In this document: positions 7,650-16,827 of the stretch, in pieces
Position numbering within the stretch: position 1 is the stretch's first letter
Layout: each line of letters starts with the position of its first letter
NCBI RefSeq assembly: GCF_000495815.1
Contig: NZ_AWGE01000023.1
Location: forward strand, 1-64,000
Reading direction: 5' to 3'
Source of the DNA: Asticcacaulis sp. AC466
Lineage (GTDB): Bacteria; Pseudomonadota; Alphaproteobacteria; Caulobacterales; Caulobacteraceae
DNA: 64,000 nt
Translations under genes and position numbers: made by a program
Notes under the pieces: model-generated
Told to the model about the DNA's origin: nothing
The model's input: the letters and a program-made list of their open reading frames with translations, nothing else
Databases searched by the model: none

Positions 7650-9233
7650 CTATTTTTTGGTTGGGTCGAACGGCTTTGCGCCGGGCAAGCCCGGCAGGCC
7701 ACCGAACAGGCCCGAAGGAGGAGTGGCGCCTGGCAGCTTTCCGCCACCGAGCGCCTTGAGTTTGTCGAGATCGAGAGCCGGATTGAGGCCCTGAAGCGGG
7801 TTCGCGCCGGGGCCGCCCTGCGGATTGGCCCCCATCTGCTTGGCCAGTTCGGCCATGTTGGGCGGGGCTGCGCCAGCCCCCATACCGAACATCTTGGCCA
7901 TCTGACCCATGGCGCCGCGTCCGTTGGACCGCGACATCATCTTGAACGTGTCGGCCATCTGGCGATGTTGCTTGAGGAGGCGATTGATTTCCTGAACCTC
8001 GACACCGGCGCCCGCCGCGATCCGACGCTTGCGCGAGGCGTTGAGCAGGTCAGGCTTCTTGCGCTCGACCTTGGTCATGGAAGAAATGATGGCGACCTGG
8101 CGATCGAACACCTTGTCGGTGAAATTCGATTCCTCGATCTGCTTCTTGACCTTCTGCACGCCGGGCAACAGGCCCATAATGCCGCTCATGCCGCCCATCT
8201 TCTTCATCTGCTGAAGTTGAGCCCCAAGGTCATCGAGGTCGAACTGGCCCTTGGCCATCTTCTTCGCCATGGCCTCGGCCTTGACGGCATCCAGTTCCTG
8301 AGCGGCTTTTTCGACGAGGGCGACAACGTCGCCCTGGCCCAGAATACGACCGGCGATACGGCGGGCATCGAAGACATCGAGCGCATCGACCTTTTCACCG
8401 GCACCGAGATATTTGATCGGCAGCCCCGTGACGGCACGCATCGACAGCATGGCCCCGCCCCGGCCGTCGCCGTCGGCGCGGGTCAGGATCAGGCCAGTCA
8501 ACGGCAGGCGCTCATGGAAGGCGGTGGCGGTGCGCACGGCGTCCTGGCCGGTGAGCGAGTCGGCAACCAGGAAGGTTTCGGTCGGATTGGCGATCCTGGC
8601 GATTTCGGCCGCTTCGGCCATCAGCGCCTCATCCAGCGTGGTGCGGCCGGCGGTATCCAGGATCAGAACGTCATAGCCCTGGAGCTTGGCGGAGGTCAGG
8701 GCGCGGCGGGTGATGTCGGTGGCGCCCTGACCGGCGACGATCGGCAACACGTCAACGCCGGTCTGTTCGCCAAGCAGCTTCAACTGCTCCATGGCGGCCG
8801 GACGGCGGGTGTCGAGCGAGGCCATCATGACCTTCTTGCGGTCGAACTTGGTCAGTCGCAAAGCCAGCTTGGCCGAGGTGGTGGTCTTACCGGAACCTTG
8901 CAGACCCGCCATCAAAATGACGACCGGCGGCACAGCGTTCAGGTTTACCGGCACAGGCTCTTCGCCGCCCAGCATGTCGATCAGGCCGTCATAGACGATC
9001 TTGACCACCTGGTCGGCGGGCTTGACCGCCTTGATGATGGCTTCGCCGGTCGCCAGCTCCTTGGCGCGCACCATGAACTGACGCACGACCGGCAAGGCGA
9101 CATCGGCTTCCAGAAGGGCAACGCGAACCTCGCGCAGGGCCTCTTCGACATCCTTTTCCGAAAGGACGCCGCGGCCGCTGAGGCGGTCAAACAAACCGGA
9201 AAGACGGTCGTTCAAACTGTCGAACATTGCCAA
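7650..9233 (-). CDS. ffh: Signal recognition particle protein Ffh (SRP54)
   Basis: This 527-residue GTPase binds 4.5S RNA and signal sequences and delivers ribosomes to FtsY at the membrane. It has the N domain (MFDSLNDRLSGLFDRLSGRG), G1 GLQGSGKTTTSAKLA (near residue 110), DTAGR, a TRADGDGRGG segment (variant of TKLDG) and the M domain from about 330 with KMGGMSGIMGLLPG, a basic RKRRIAAGAG helix and a Met/Gly-rich tail. The 39 bases before the start follow a structured element at 9272-9356. It heads a leftward rpsP-rimM run. Confidence 0.97.
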   Translation of the reverse strand: MAMFDSLNDRLSGLFDRLSGRGVLSEKDVEEALREVRVALLEADVALPVVRQFMVRAKELATGEAIIKAVKPADQVVKIVYDGLIDMLGGEEPVPVNLNAVPPVVILMAGLQGSGKTTTSAKLALRLTKFDRKKVMMASLDTRRPAAMEQLKLLGEQTGVDVLPIVAGQGATDITRRALTSAKLQGYDVLILDTAGRTTLDEALMAEAAEIARIANPTETFLVADSLTGQDAVRTATAFHERLPLTGLILTRADGDGRGGAMLSMRAVTGLPIKYLGAGEKVDALDVFDARRIAGRILGQGDVVALVEKAAQELDAVKAEAMAKKMAKGQFDLDDLGAQLQQMKKMGGMSGIMGLLPGVQKVKKQIEESNFTDKVFDRQVAIISSMTKVERKKPDLLNASRKRRIAAGAGVEVQEINRLLKQHRQMADTFKMMSRSNGRGAMGQMAKMFGMGAGAAPPNMAELAKQMGANPQGGPGANPLQGLNPALDLDKLKALGGGKLPGATPPSGLFGGLPGLPGAKPFDPTKK

Positions 9234-9271
9234 AAACCTTTAAGTCTGGGTCCGCCTGCCGCAGCATTTCG

Positions 9272-9356
9272 GACAAAAACAAAATCCCCGAGGGCGCAAC
9301 GCGCTGTCGGGGAGCCTTCCCAACCTCCGCCGGCTGACGCCGGATCCCCGTGTTGG
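9272..9356 (-). promoter_or_regulatory. Two-hairpin RNA element with U-rich tail upstream of ffh (terminator or leader)
   Basis: On the minus strand, an outer CCAAC/GTTGG stem (arms at 9352-9356 and 9320-9324) encloses an inner CCGGC/GCCGG stem. It is followed by a second hairpin TCCCCGA/TCGGGGA (arms at 9307-9313 and 9285-9291) and a T-rich run, ATTTTGTTTTTG. The second hairpin is a good terminator for the upstream glycosyltransferase gene. Because it sits 40-120 bases before ffh, the pair could also be an ffh leader. I checked it as a possible 4.5S RNA and found no GGAA-loop core. Confidence 0.5.
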
Positions 9357-9462
9357 TAAAGGGTTTGTGCCTGAAGCGCATGCGAATGCGCGGATATGGG
9401 CGGTTCTTTGACGGAAAAGCCATGCAGAGTCAAGCATAGACGGTGAAAGCGGCCGTCTGCGC

Positions 9463-10722
9463 TCACAAACCGGTGTTAAATGGTAGCTCGACAAGCGCTT
9501 CGCGCTGCCAAGGGACATGCAGGGCCCGGATTGCCTGCACGGCATTATGCGCGAAGCGTTGCCGCAATGCCGGCGAATAGGTCAAGTCGCGAATATCGGA
9601 TGCCGCCTCAGCGAGGTTGGGATCTGCCCAGACCTGTGCTGGATCGCGGCGCAGGTGGGCATATCCCCCTTCCGAGTCGTCAACCGGAATAAGGGTCGAT
9701 GACACCAGGCGGGCGTTTTCGGTCGTCATGAAGTCGACATTGCCCGACCAGCCAGTGGCAATCACCGCCACGCCGGCGGCCATGGCCTCGGCCAAAGACA
9801 GGCCAAACCCTTCGGAACGATGCAGCGAAATCAGAACATCGAACGCGCCTGTAAAGGCTTCCATGTCACGCTCGCTCAGGCGTTCACTCATCAGGCGGAT
9901 ATCGTAACGATCGGCGGTTATGGCCAGCAGGCGCTGGGCCGTCGCCGGATCGCCCGACAGGTCGCTGACCTTGAGCGTCAGGCGCGCCGTATCGCTCGAT
10001 TGCGGAAAGGCCTGACACCAGGCGTCCAACACGCCCCATGGATTTTTACGCGCCGCCGAGGATTTGGTGTCGAACAGGCTTAAAACCTCGCAGATTGTAT
10101 CGCTCAGATCGAAACGCTGGCGCGCCGAGTCATGACGGACGGACGGCGGCACCGGCACGGGATGCGGCATGACGCGCAGGCGCGAGATCAGATCGGCGCG
10201 CAAGGCGGCATTGAAGGTAGCGGCCAAGGCATCGCGGACAAACAGGCTCGGCACCCAGATTTCGTGGAGGTAGTCGGCGGCGAACACCCAATCCGCCGGG
10301 GCCTTAGGCGTTTCCCATGCCCAATAGGCAATGCGATAGCGGTTCGCCCACGATTTCGGGTCGTGTGCCAGCAACGCAACAAGAACTTCCGGCGCATTGG
10401 CGTGGATGTACCACACGCCACCCCGACCCGGCAGAGGCATGCCGTGGAACAGGTTTTTGCTGAACAGCTTTTTGAAAGCCGGGCGCAGGTCGTGTTCGAC
10501 GATGTCGTAGCCCGCTGCCTTCAAGCCTTGTGCCGATAAGCGGCCGCCCTGGGCGATTCCCGTCGTTTCAGTGAAAAAACCCGATACGATGAAATCACCG
10601 CGCCTGAGCGTCACGTCGTCCGCTTTCGTCCACCCACCCGACTTCAGGCGCGCCAAAACACCCAATCCGCCGTGGATCAGGGGCAAACGATATTTGAGGG
10701 GAAGATGTCTCAGGCCCAGCAT
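9463..10722 (-). CDS. Glycosyltransferase, GT4/GT1-like
   Basis: A 419-residue predicted cytosolic glycosyltransferase. The C-terminal half has the GT-B signature of the GT4 group: SLHRSEGFGLSLAEAMAAG with the E-x7-E pair, then VAVIATGWSGNVDFM. The N-terminal half has an RRGDFIVSGFFTETTGIAQGG start and YIAYWAWETPKAPADW-type residues, seen in polysaccharide glycosyltransferases. Donor and acceptor are unknown; a role in surface polysaccharide is a guess. It follows the 10749-10982 gene by 26 bases on the same strand and is isolated from other polysaccharide genes. Confidence 0.85.
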   Translation of the reverse strand: MLGLRHLPLKYRLPLIHGGLGVLARLKSGGWTKADDVTLRRGDFIVSGFFTETTGIAQGGRLSAQGLKAAGYDIVEHDLRPAFKKLFSKNLFHGMPLPGRGGVWYIHANAPEVLVALLAHDPKSWANRYRIAYWAWETPKAPADWVFAADYLHEIWVPSLFVRDALAATFNAALRADLISRLRVMPHPVPVPPSVRHDSARQRFDLSDTICEVLSLFDTKSSAARKNPWGVLDAWCQAFPQSSDTARLTLKVSDLSGDPATAQRLLAITADRYDIRLMSERLSERDMEAFTGAFDVLISLHRSEGFGLSLAEAMAAGVAVIATGWSGNVDFMTTENARLVSSTLIPVDDSEGGYAHLRRDPAQVWADPNLAEAASDIRDLTYSPALRQRFAHNAVQAIRALHVPWQREALVELPFNTGL

Positions 10723-10748
10723 ACACCCAAGCCTACAGCCTTATAGGC

Positions 10749-10982
10749 TCACAAGCCAAGCCATTTGCGGCGCTGCGTCCAGTATGTCTGGAACTGATCA
10801 GCCTGGCTGTCGTCTTCGAATGTCACGACCTTGACCTGATGATCGCCCATGGGATCGGAACGCACGGAGATCGAATCGGCATCGGTAATGGCGGCCGCTT
10901 CGACGAACTTGAAGAAGGCGCCAAAGAAAGCATCCTGTTCGGAATCGGTATTCAGATCGAACTCTAGACTTACCACGCGCAC
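10749..10982 (-). CDS. Small conserved-looking hypothetical protein
   Basis: An acidic 77-residue protein with alternating charged segments (VVSLEFDLNTDSEQDAFF, VRSDPMGDHQVKVVTFED) ending in QRRKWLGL. No signal peptide or membrane segment is seen, and I do not recognise a family. The frame begins with GTG at 10982, directly after AAGAGGT, too close for a ribosome site. The in-frame GTG at 10976 has better spacing and is an alternative. It precedes the glycosyltransferase gene by 26 bases and is probably co-transcribed with it. Confidence 0.6.
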   Translation of the reverse strand: MRVVSLEFDLNTDSEQDAFFGAFFKFVEAAAITDADSISVRSDPMGDHQVKVVTFEDDSQADQFQTYWTQRRKWLGL

Positions 10983-11185
10983 ACCTCTTGGTTATCGGCC
11001 CACAGCTAAGGCCTTGCGCACGGTCTGTTCGATGCGGAAACCGACCGGAAAATGTCAGTTTTCTGCAAAAACATATGTGCGCTGCACAATAACAAGTGAA
11101 ACCTAAAACGGAGCGCGAGTCAAAAACAATAATGAACCCTTAATGACGATAGCCGTGTGCCTGTGGCCGTAAAGACGCTTAATAT

Positions 11186-11211
11186 AAGGGATGACACGGG
11201 TGTCATCCCTT
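11186..11211 (-). terminator. Terminator-like hairpin after the aminotransferase gene
   Basis: A perfect 11-bp stem, AAGGGATGACA with TGTCATCCCTT, has a 4-base loop, 39 bases after the aminotransferase stop. On the minus strand it is followed by TATATTAAGC rather than a clean T run, so intrinsic termination may be only partial. Confidence 0.55.
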
Positions 11212-11249
11212 CAGATCACATTTTTATAAGCGACAACCGGCCCTTGCAG

Positions 11250-12449
11250 CTATTCAGCTGCGGCGGCGGTTTTGGTATTCGGTTGCAGCAACTTCTTGAT
11301 GTTGCGCGCCGCCTGGCGGATGCGGTGCTCGTTTTCAACGAGGCCGATACGCACATAGCCTTCGCCATACTCACCGAAACCAAGACCAGGCGCCACGGCG
11401 ACATGGGCCTCTTCGATCAGAAGCTTGGCGAATTCGATCGAGCCGAGATGCTCGAACTTCGGTGGAATCTTGGCCCAGGCGAACATCGATGCCGGCGGCG
11501 GCGGAATGTCCCAGCCGGCACGCTTCATCGATTCGACCAGCACATCACGGCGCGATTTATAGGTGGCGCGGATTTCAGCGACATTGTCCTGTGGCCCATT
11601 CAGGGCCGCGGCGGCGGCGACCTGGATCGGCGCAAAGCCGCCATAGTCGAGGTAGGACTTCACACGGGCGAGCGCCGCGCAGATTTCCGAATTACCGACC
11701 ACCATGCCAACGCGCCAGCCGGCCATGGCATAGGTCTTGGACAAGGAATTGATTTCAACCGAGCGTTCGATGGCGCCTTCGACCTGAAGGATCGAGGGGG
11801 GAGGATTGTCTTCGAAATAGATTTCCGAATAGGCGATGTCCGACAATACGATCAGGTCGTGTTTGCGGGCGATACGAATGACCTCCTTGTAGAAATCAAG
11901 ATCGACCCATTGCGCCGTCGGGTTCGATGGATAGGAGACGATCATCACCGATGGCGTCGGCACCGAATGTTTCACCGCGCGCTCGATGCCCGACAGGTAT
12001 TGTTCAGGCGACAGGGCCGGGACATGGCGAATGACGCCGCCCGCCATAAGAAAGCCGAAGGCGTGGATGGGATAGGCCGGATTGGGGCAGATGACCGTGT
12101 CGCCGGGCGCCGTGATGGCCATGGCCAGGTTGGCGAACCCTTCCTTGGAACCCAGCGTCGCCACAACCTCGGTATCGGGGTTGAGCTTCACACCGTAGCG
12201 GCGGTCGTAATAGCCAGCCATGGCTTTACGCAGGCCATGAACGCCCTTGGACACGCTGTAGCCATGAGTCTTCGGCTTCTGGGCCGTCTCGACCAGCTTA
12301 TCGACGATATGCTGTGCAGTCGGCATATCAGGATTACCCATGCCGAAGTCGATGACATCCGTACCTGCCGCGCGCAGACGTGCCTTCACCTTGTTGACTT
12401 CTTCGAAGACATAGGGAGGCAGGCGACGGATACGATAAAAGTCACGCAT
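11250..12449 (-). CDS. alaC: Pyridoxal-phosphate aminotransferase, AlaC-like class I/II
   Basis: A 399-residue fold type I aminotransferase. It shows IDFGMGNPDMPT near the N-terminus, a PNPAYPIHAFGF segment, VSYPSNPTAQW (the conserved Asn-Pro), the aromatic and Asp residues in LSDIAYSEIYF, the Schiff-base Lys in SLSKTYAMAGWRVG and a C-terminal GYVRIGLVENEHRIRQA with the substrate-binding Arg. This is the AlaC pattern (alanine:2-oxoglutarate transaminase); such proteins are often annotated loosely as LL-diaminopimelate aminotransferase. It is 123 bases downstream of the MFS gene and probably has its own promoter. Confidence 0.85.
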   Translation of the reverse strand: MRDFYRIRRLPPYVFEEVNKVKARLRAAGTDVIDFGMGNPDMPTAQHIVDKLVETAQKPKTHGYSVSKGVHGLRKAMAGYYDRRYGVKLNPDTEVVATLGSKEGFANLAMAITAPGDTVICPNPAYPIHAFGFLMAGGVIRHVPALSPEQYLSGIERAVKHSVPTPSVMIVSYPSNPTAQWVDLDFYKEVIRIARKHDLIVLSDIAYSEIYFEDNPPPSILQVEGAIERSVEINSLSKTYAMAGWRVGMVVGNSEICAALARVKSYLDYGGFAPIQVAAAAALNGPQDNVAEIRATYKSRRDVLVESMKRAGWDIPPPPASMFAWAKIPPKFEHLGSIEFAKLLIEEAHVAVAPGLGFGEYGEGYVRIGLVENEHRIRQAARNIKKLLQPNTKTAAAAE

Positions 12450-12572
12450 GACGGAAGATAGGTCCTTCTGAAGGGGATGTTAGGAGCCGCCCATATGGCC
12501 CATCCCTATTCGTTTGTCATCCCATCACGGCCATTTTTTTCGGAATTTTTTGCTCAAATGTCGGAAAATTTC

Positions 12573-13781
12573 CTAACGCGGGGCGCGGCGGCGATTGTCC
12601 AGGACCGCCACGAACCAGATCAGCAAGCCGCCGAGCGCCAGCAGCACGCCGACAAATCCCGTATCATTGAACGCCGCGCCACGGGCGATGACCAGTCCCG
12701 CCAGGAACGGCCCCAGCGCATTGGCGAAATTGAACGCCGAGTGATTGAGCGCCGCGGCCAGGGTCTGGGCATCGCCTGCCACGTCCATCAGGCGGGTCTG
12801 CAACATGATGCCCAGGCCGCCTCCGCCACCGATCATGAACACCACCGCGCTGACGGCCCATATGTTGTGGGCGGCAAGGGGGTAGACAGCCAGCCACAGG
12901 GCGCTCCACACAAGGCATAGACCTATGGCCGGCATCTGCGCCTTGTCCGCAGCCCAGCCACAAAACAGGGTGCCAGCGGTCATGCCAAGGCCAAAGATAC
13001 ACAGGATCACCGGAACGAAGCCCGGAGAAACCTGCGTTACGGTCAAAAGAGTCGAGGCAACATAGGTATAGACGGCAAACATACCGCCAAAGCCGATCGC
13101 GCCGATACCCAAGGTCAACCACACCTGGCCGCGTTTCAACGCGCCGAGTTCACGCAGCGGGCTGGCGTCCGGGTCGCGCGCCTGCTTTGGGGTAAAGGTC
13201 CAGACCAGCGCCATGGTCAGGGCGGCCAGCGCCGCCACCAGAGCGAAACCGGCACGCCAGCCCAGGACCTGTCCCATCCAGTTGGCGGCGGGCACGCCGA
13301 TCACCGTGGCGATGGTCAGGCCCAGCATGATCCGCGCTACGGCGGAGGCGCGTTTATCGACCGGCACCAGGGACGCGCCGACAAGGGCCGCTACACCGAA
13401 ATAGGCGCCGTGCGGCAGGCCGCTCAGAAAGCGGAAAAACAGCATCCAGTGATAGTCGGGCGCCAGGGCGCTCAGGCCGTTGGCGATGCCGAAGACCAGC
13501 ATCAGGGCGATCAAGAGGAATTTACGCGACAGGCGCGCCGCCAAAACGGCAATAGCCGGCGCGCCAACCACCACCCCCAGGGCATAGGCGCTGATGACAT
13601 GGCTCGCTGTGGCTTCGTCGACGCGCAGGTCCTTCGAGAAATAGGGCAGAAGGCTCATGGTGGCGAATTCGGTCGTGCCGATGGCGAAACTGCCCATGGC
13701 CAGGGCAAACAGGACGACACCCGGTCTTTGGGCAGGCTTTTGCGCCTCATCGATAATCGTGACGGGAAGGCAGCTTTCCAT
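12573..13781 (-). CDS. MFS transporter, DHA1/AraJ-like efflux permease
   Basis: About 402 residues and 12 predicted membrane segments. FAIGTTEFATMSLLPYFS and the loop 2-3 motif ARLSRKFLL with HGAYFGVAALVGASLVP mark the AraJ/YdhP-type drug or sugar efflux group. The frame is open back to 13880, but the ATG at 13781 is chosen because GGAGA precedes it by 7-8 bases and the upstream extension has no membrane-protein character. The substrate cannot be told. It lies upstream of the aminotransferase gene on the same strand. Confidence 0.87.
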   Translation of the reverse strand: MESCLPVTIIDEAQKPAQRPGVVLFALAMGSFAIGTTEFATMSLLPYFSKDLRVDEATASHVISAYALGVVVGAPAIAVLAARLSRKFLLIALMLVFGIANGLSALAPDYHWMLFFRFLSGLPHGAYFGVAALVGASLVPVDKRASAVARIMLGLTIATVIGVPAANWMGQVLGWRAGFALVAALAALTMALVWTFTPKQARDPDASPLRELGALKRGQVWLTLGIGAIGFGGMFAVYTYVASTLLTVTQVSPGFVPVILCIFGLGMTAGTLFCGWAADKAQMPAIGLCLVWSALWLAVYPLAAHNIWAVSAVVFMIGGGGGLGIMLQTRLMDVAGDAQTLAAALNHSAFNFANALGPFLAGLVIARGAAFNDTGFVGVLLALGGLLIWFVAVLDNRRRAPR

Positions 13782-14016
13782 GTTCAGGTCTCCGAACAGG
13801 CGGCAAGCCCTGAACCGACATACCGCAAAACACACGTGAGCGTGGCCGCTTATAGGTATTTCTTGATAGTTACGAGACACGGACGCTCACTTTTTGTTGC
13901 AGCGCAGCGACCGTGATGTCGGCAACTATGAACCGGTGCCGGTTTCGCTATGGTATCACCCGAAGAGATTCATCCTGCACCAAGGCGGTCCGGACATGAC
14001 GGCCACGCGGAAATAG

Positions 14017-14931
14017 CTACTCGATTTTCGGCGACGTCTCCGCAGGTTTGCCCAGGGTAAGCATGACGACTGTGCCCAGGATCAGCGCCGTGCCCAACCA
14101 GTCGAACGGCCCAAAGCGCGTGCCTAACCACAGGACCGAAATGATAGCGGCCGACAGCGGTTCGGCACAGGCCAGGAGACTGCCCGTTTGCGGCCCGATG
14201 ATCTTTACCGCGGTCAGGTAGGCATAGAAGGGCACCAGCGTGCCAAAAACGATGACAAAGGCATAGGCGCCGATTGTCGCCACATCCCATGTGCCGGCAA
14301 TCGCCCAGGGCGGCCGAACAAGGCTGAGCAATACGCCCCCGATCAGCATCCCCCATCCGATGACAACGGGCGGGGCGTAACGGTGCATCAGGCTCAGCGG
14401 TTGGATGGAATAAAAGGCGAGCGCCACAGCGGACCCAAGACCCCAGACCAGCGCCATCTGCGATATGGACAGGCTGCCGAAACGGCCATGCGTCACCAGG
14501 AAAACCGTGCCGGCCACCGCCATCGCCACCCCCAGCCATTCGGCCAGTCGCGGCAAGCGCCGTTCTTTCAACGCGAACCAGCCGACAATCAGCGCCGGAC
14601 CGGTATATTGCAGGATGGTCGCCGTCGCGGCATTTGAGGCATTAATGGCAGCAAAATAGGTGTATTGGACCGCCAGCATGCCGAAAACGCCGAACACCAG
14701 CATGCGCAAGGCATCCTTACGGTCTTTCCACACAGCAAAAAGCTCACCCGGCGCCCGAACCGCGACAAAGCCCAGCATCAGTACCGCCGCCGCCAACATG
14801 CGGGTCGTCACCAGCCATTCCGTGTTGACGCCGCGCTGGGCAAACAGGAACTGACCGCACACGCCCGACACGCCCCACAACAGGGCGGACATCAGGGCGA
14901 GGCCGCAGCCTTTTACATATCGGGAATTCAT
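14017..14931 (-). CDS. DMT-superfamily transporter with two EamA domains
   Basis: The 304-residue protein has ten predicted membrane helices in two EamA repeats. The first starts LALMSALLWGVSGVCGQFLF; the second starts at about residue 160 with WGLGSAVALAFYSIQP. Paired Pro/Gly features (ATILQYTGPALIVGW, ACAEPLSAAIISVLWLG) match RhaT/EamA exporters of amino acids or metabolites. It stands alone between the MFS gene and glmS. The substrate is unknown. Confidence 0.88.
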   Translation of the reverse strand: MNSRYVKGCGLALMSALLWGVSGVCGQFLFAQRGVNTEWLVTTRMLAAAVLMLGFVAVRAPGELFAVWKDRKDALRMLVFGVFGMLAVQYTYFAAINASNAATATILQYTGPALIVGWFALKERRLPRLAEWLGVAMAVAGTVFLVTHGRFGSLSISQMALVWGLGSAVALAFYSIQPLSLMHRYAPPVVIGWGMLIGGVLLSLVRPPWAIAGTWDVATIGAYAFVIVFGTLVPFYAYLTAVKIIGPQTGSLLACAEPLSAAIISVLWLGTRFGPFDWLGTALILGTVVMLTLGKPAETSPKIE

Positions 14932-14988
14932 AGCGGCGGGATACAGGCCGCCATAAAATATGGCAAGCCTGCATCCGCCCGATTGGAC

Positions 14989-16827
14989 CTATTCGACGGT
15001 GACCGATTTGGCGAGGTTGCGCGGCTGATCGACGTCGGTGCCTTTTTGAACCGCGGTGTGGTAGGCCAGCAGTTGAATCGGCACCGAATAGACCAGGGCG
15101 GCGATGAAGGGATCACAGACCGGCGCCTGAATGACCTTCAGCGACTTGGCAGCGTCACCCGACAGCGTCGGTACCTTGCCCGGCGCATCGGTTATCATGA
15201 TCACCCGCCCACCGCGCGCCGCGACTTCCTGAACATTCGACGCTGTCTTTTCGAACAGATCGTCGTCCGGCGCGATTACCACCACCGGCGTCTTTTCATC
15301 AATCAGCGCGATCGGACCATGCTTCAATTCTCCGGCGGCATAGCCTTCGGCGTGGATATAGCTGATTTCCTTAAGTTTTAGCGCACCTTCCAATGCCAGC
15401 GGATACATTTCTCCCCGGCCCAGATAGATGACATCGCGCGCCTTGCTGAGATCGTAGGCGATCCGCGTGATCTCGCTATCCATACCGAGCGCTTCGGCGA
15501 TCAGGCCGGGCGCACCCAGGAGGGTTTGGACCAGGTGAGCCTCGTCATGCGTGGTGATACGGCCGCGCTGGCGGGCGGCGCAGACAACCAGAGACAACAG
15601 GGCGGACAGTTGCGCGGTGAAGGCCTTGGTCGAGGCAACGCCGATTTCCGGACCGGCATGGGTCGGCCACAGGATGTCGGCCTCGCGCGCCATGGTGGAC
15701 GAATGGACATTGACCAGGGCGGCGGTTTTCAAACCCTGATCCTTGCACCAGCGTAGCGCCGCCAGGGTATCGGCGGTTTCACCCGATTGCGAAACGGCGA
15801 TGGCCAGTGTTCCCGGCGTAACGGCGGGCGTGCGATAGCGGAATTCGGAAGCCACCTCGACATCGACCGGTAGTCCCGCCAATTTCTCGAACGCGTACCT
15901 GGCGATGGAGCCGGCATAATAGGCCGTACCGCAGGCGATGATCTGGAGACGCGTCACGGCGGCGAAATCGACGCCAGCCTTGATATCTTCGCGCACGCCG
16001 CCCGCCACCGGGTCGAGATAGGCGCTCAATGTGCGTTGGCAGCTTTCCGGCTGTTCATGCACTTCCTTTTCCATGAAGTGACGGTAGCTGCCCTTTTCAA
16101 CGATGGCGGCAGAGGCGGAAACGAGGGTTATCGGACGATTGACCAGGAAGCCTTTGAAGTCGCGAACCTCGGCCGAATCTTTTTTGAGCACGACCCAGTC
16201 GCCCTCTTCCAGATAGGTGACGCGCTGCGTGAAGGGGCCGACAGCCAGCGCGTCCGATCCCAGATACATTTCGTCGTCGCTCCAACCGATCACCAACGGC
16301 GATCCGCGACGGGCGCCAAGCAAGGTGTCGTGCTCACCATCCACCAGAATCGCCAGGGCGTAGGCGCCATTGAGGCGATCGAGAACGGATTTGAACGCGT
16401 CTTGCATTTTCAAGCCGGACTTCAGCGCACCATCGAGCAGGTGGGCGATGACTTCGGTATCGGTGTCGGATTCGAAAATTTCGCCGTCTGCGATCATCGC
16501 CGCTTTCAGTTCCGCGTAGTTTTCGATGATGCCGTTATGGACCAGGGTAACCTTGCCATAGTGGTGAGGGTGCGCGTTGGCGACCGTCGGCGCGCCATGG
16601 GTCGCCCAACGGGTATGGCCTATGCCGGTGGTTCCGGCGATCGGCGCCTCGGCAATGACGGCTTCCAGGTTGCGAATCTTGCCGGCCGCCCGGCGGCGCT
16701 GCGCACCCGTCAGCGTCTCAACGGCGATACCGGCCGAATCATAGCCGCGATATTCCAGACGGCGCAGGCTTTCCAGCAAGCGCGGCGCCACGGGTGAATT
16801 GCCGATAATCCCAATAATTCCGCACAT
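14989..16827 (-). CDS. glmS: Glutamine--fructose-6-phosphate aminotransferase (isomerizing)
   Basis: The enzyme makes glucosamine-6-phosphate from fructose-6-phosphate and glutamine, the first committed step to UDP-GlcNAc for peptidoglycan and lipid A. The start at 16827 is fixed by chemistry: the Cys of MCGIIGIIG must be residue 2 to act as the N-terminal nucleophile; the frame runs 18 codons further upstream without meaning. Residues 1-240 are the glutaminase domain (GHTRWATHGAP, TLVHNGIIENY), followed by two SIS domains (VSQSGETADTLAA, YLGRGEMYPLALEGALKLKE) and the usual AKSVTVE end. Length 612 is normal. It is divergent from the glmM gene that catalyses the next step. Confidence 0.96.
   Translation of the reverse strand: MCGIIGIIGNSPVAPRLLESLRRLEYRGYDSAGIAVETLTGAQRRRAAGKIRNLEAVIAEAPIAGTTGIGHTRWATHGAPTVANAHPHHYGKVTLVHNGIIENYAELKAAMIADGEIFESDTDTEVIAHLLDGALKSGLKMQDAFKSVLDRLNGAYALAILVDGEHDTLLGARRGSPLVIGWSDDEMYLGSDALAVGPFTQRVTYLEEGDWVVLKKDSAEVRDFKGFLVNRPITLVSASAAIVEKGSYRHFMEKEVHEQPESCQRTLSAYLDPVAGGVREDIKAGVDFAAVTRLQIIACGTAYYAGSIARYAFEKLAGLPVDVEVASEFRYRTPAVTPGTLAIAVSQSGETADTLAALRWCKDQGLKTAALVNVHSSTMAREADILWPTHAGPEIGVASTKAFTAQLSALLSLVVCAARQRGRITTHDEAHLVQTLLGAPGLIAEALGMDSEITRIAYDLSKARDVIYLGRGEMYPLALEGALKLKEISYIHAEGYAAGELKHGPIALIDEKTPVVVIAPDDDLFEKTASNVQEVAARGGRVIMITDAPGKVPTLSGDAAKSLKVIQAPVCDPFIAALVYSVPIQLLAYHTAVQKGTDVDQPRNLAKSVTVE

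Noticed and set aside
6894-9359. 821-codon open frame on the plus strand opposite rimM, rpsP and ffh
   Set aside because: It is antisense to three clear ribosome and SRP genes; its His/Arg/Gly-rich translation is the usual mirror of GC-rich codon bias.
9240-9460. 4.5S SRP RNA upstream of ffh
   Set aside because: The region has stems but not the conserved GGAA-loop and symmetric internal loop core; reported only as a leader or terminator.
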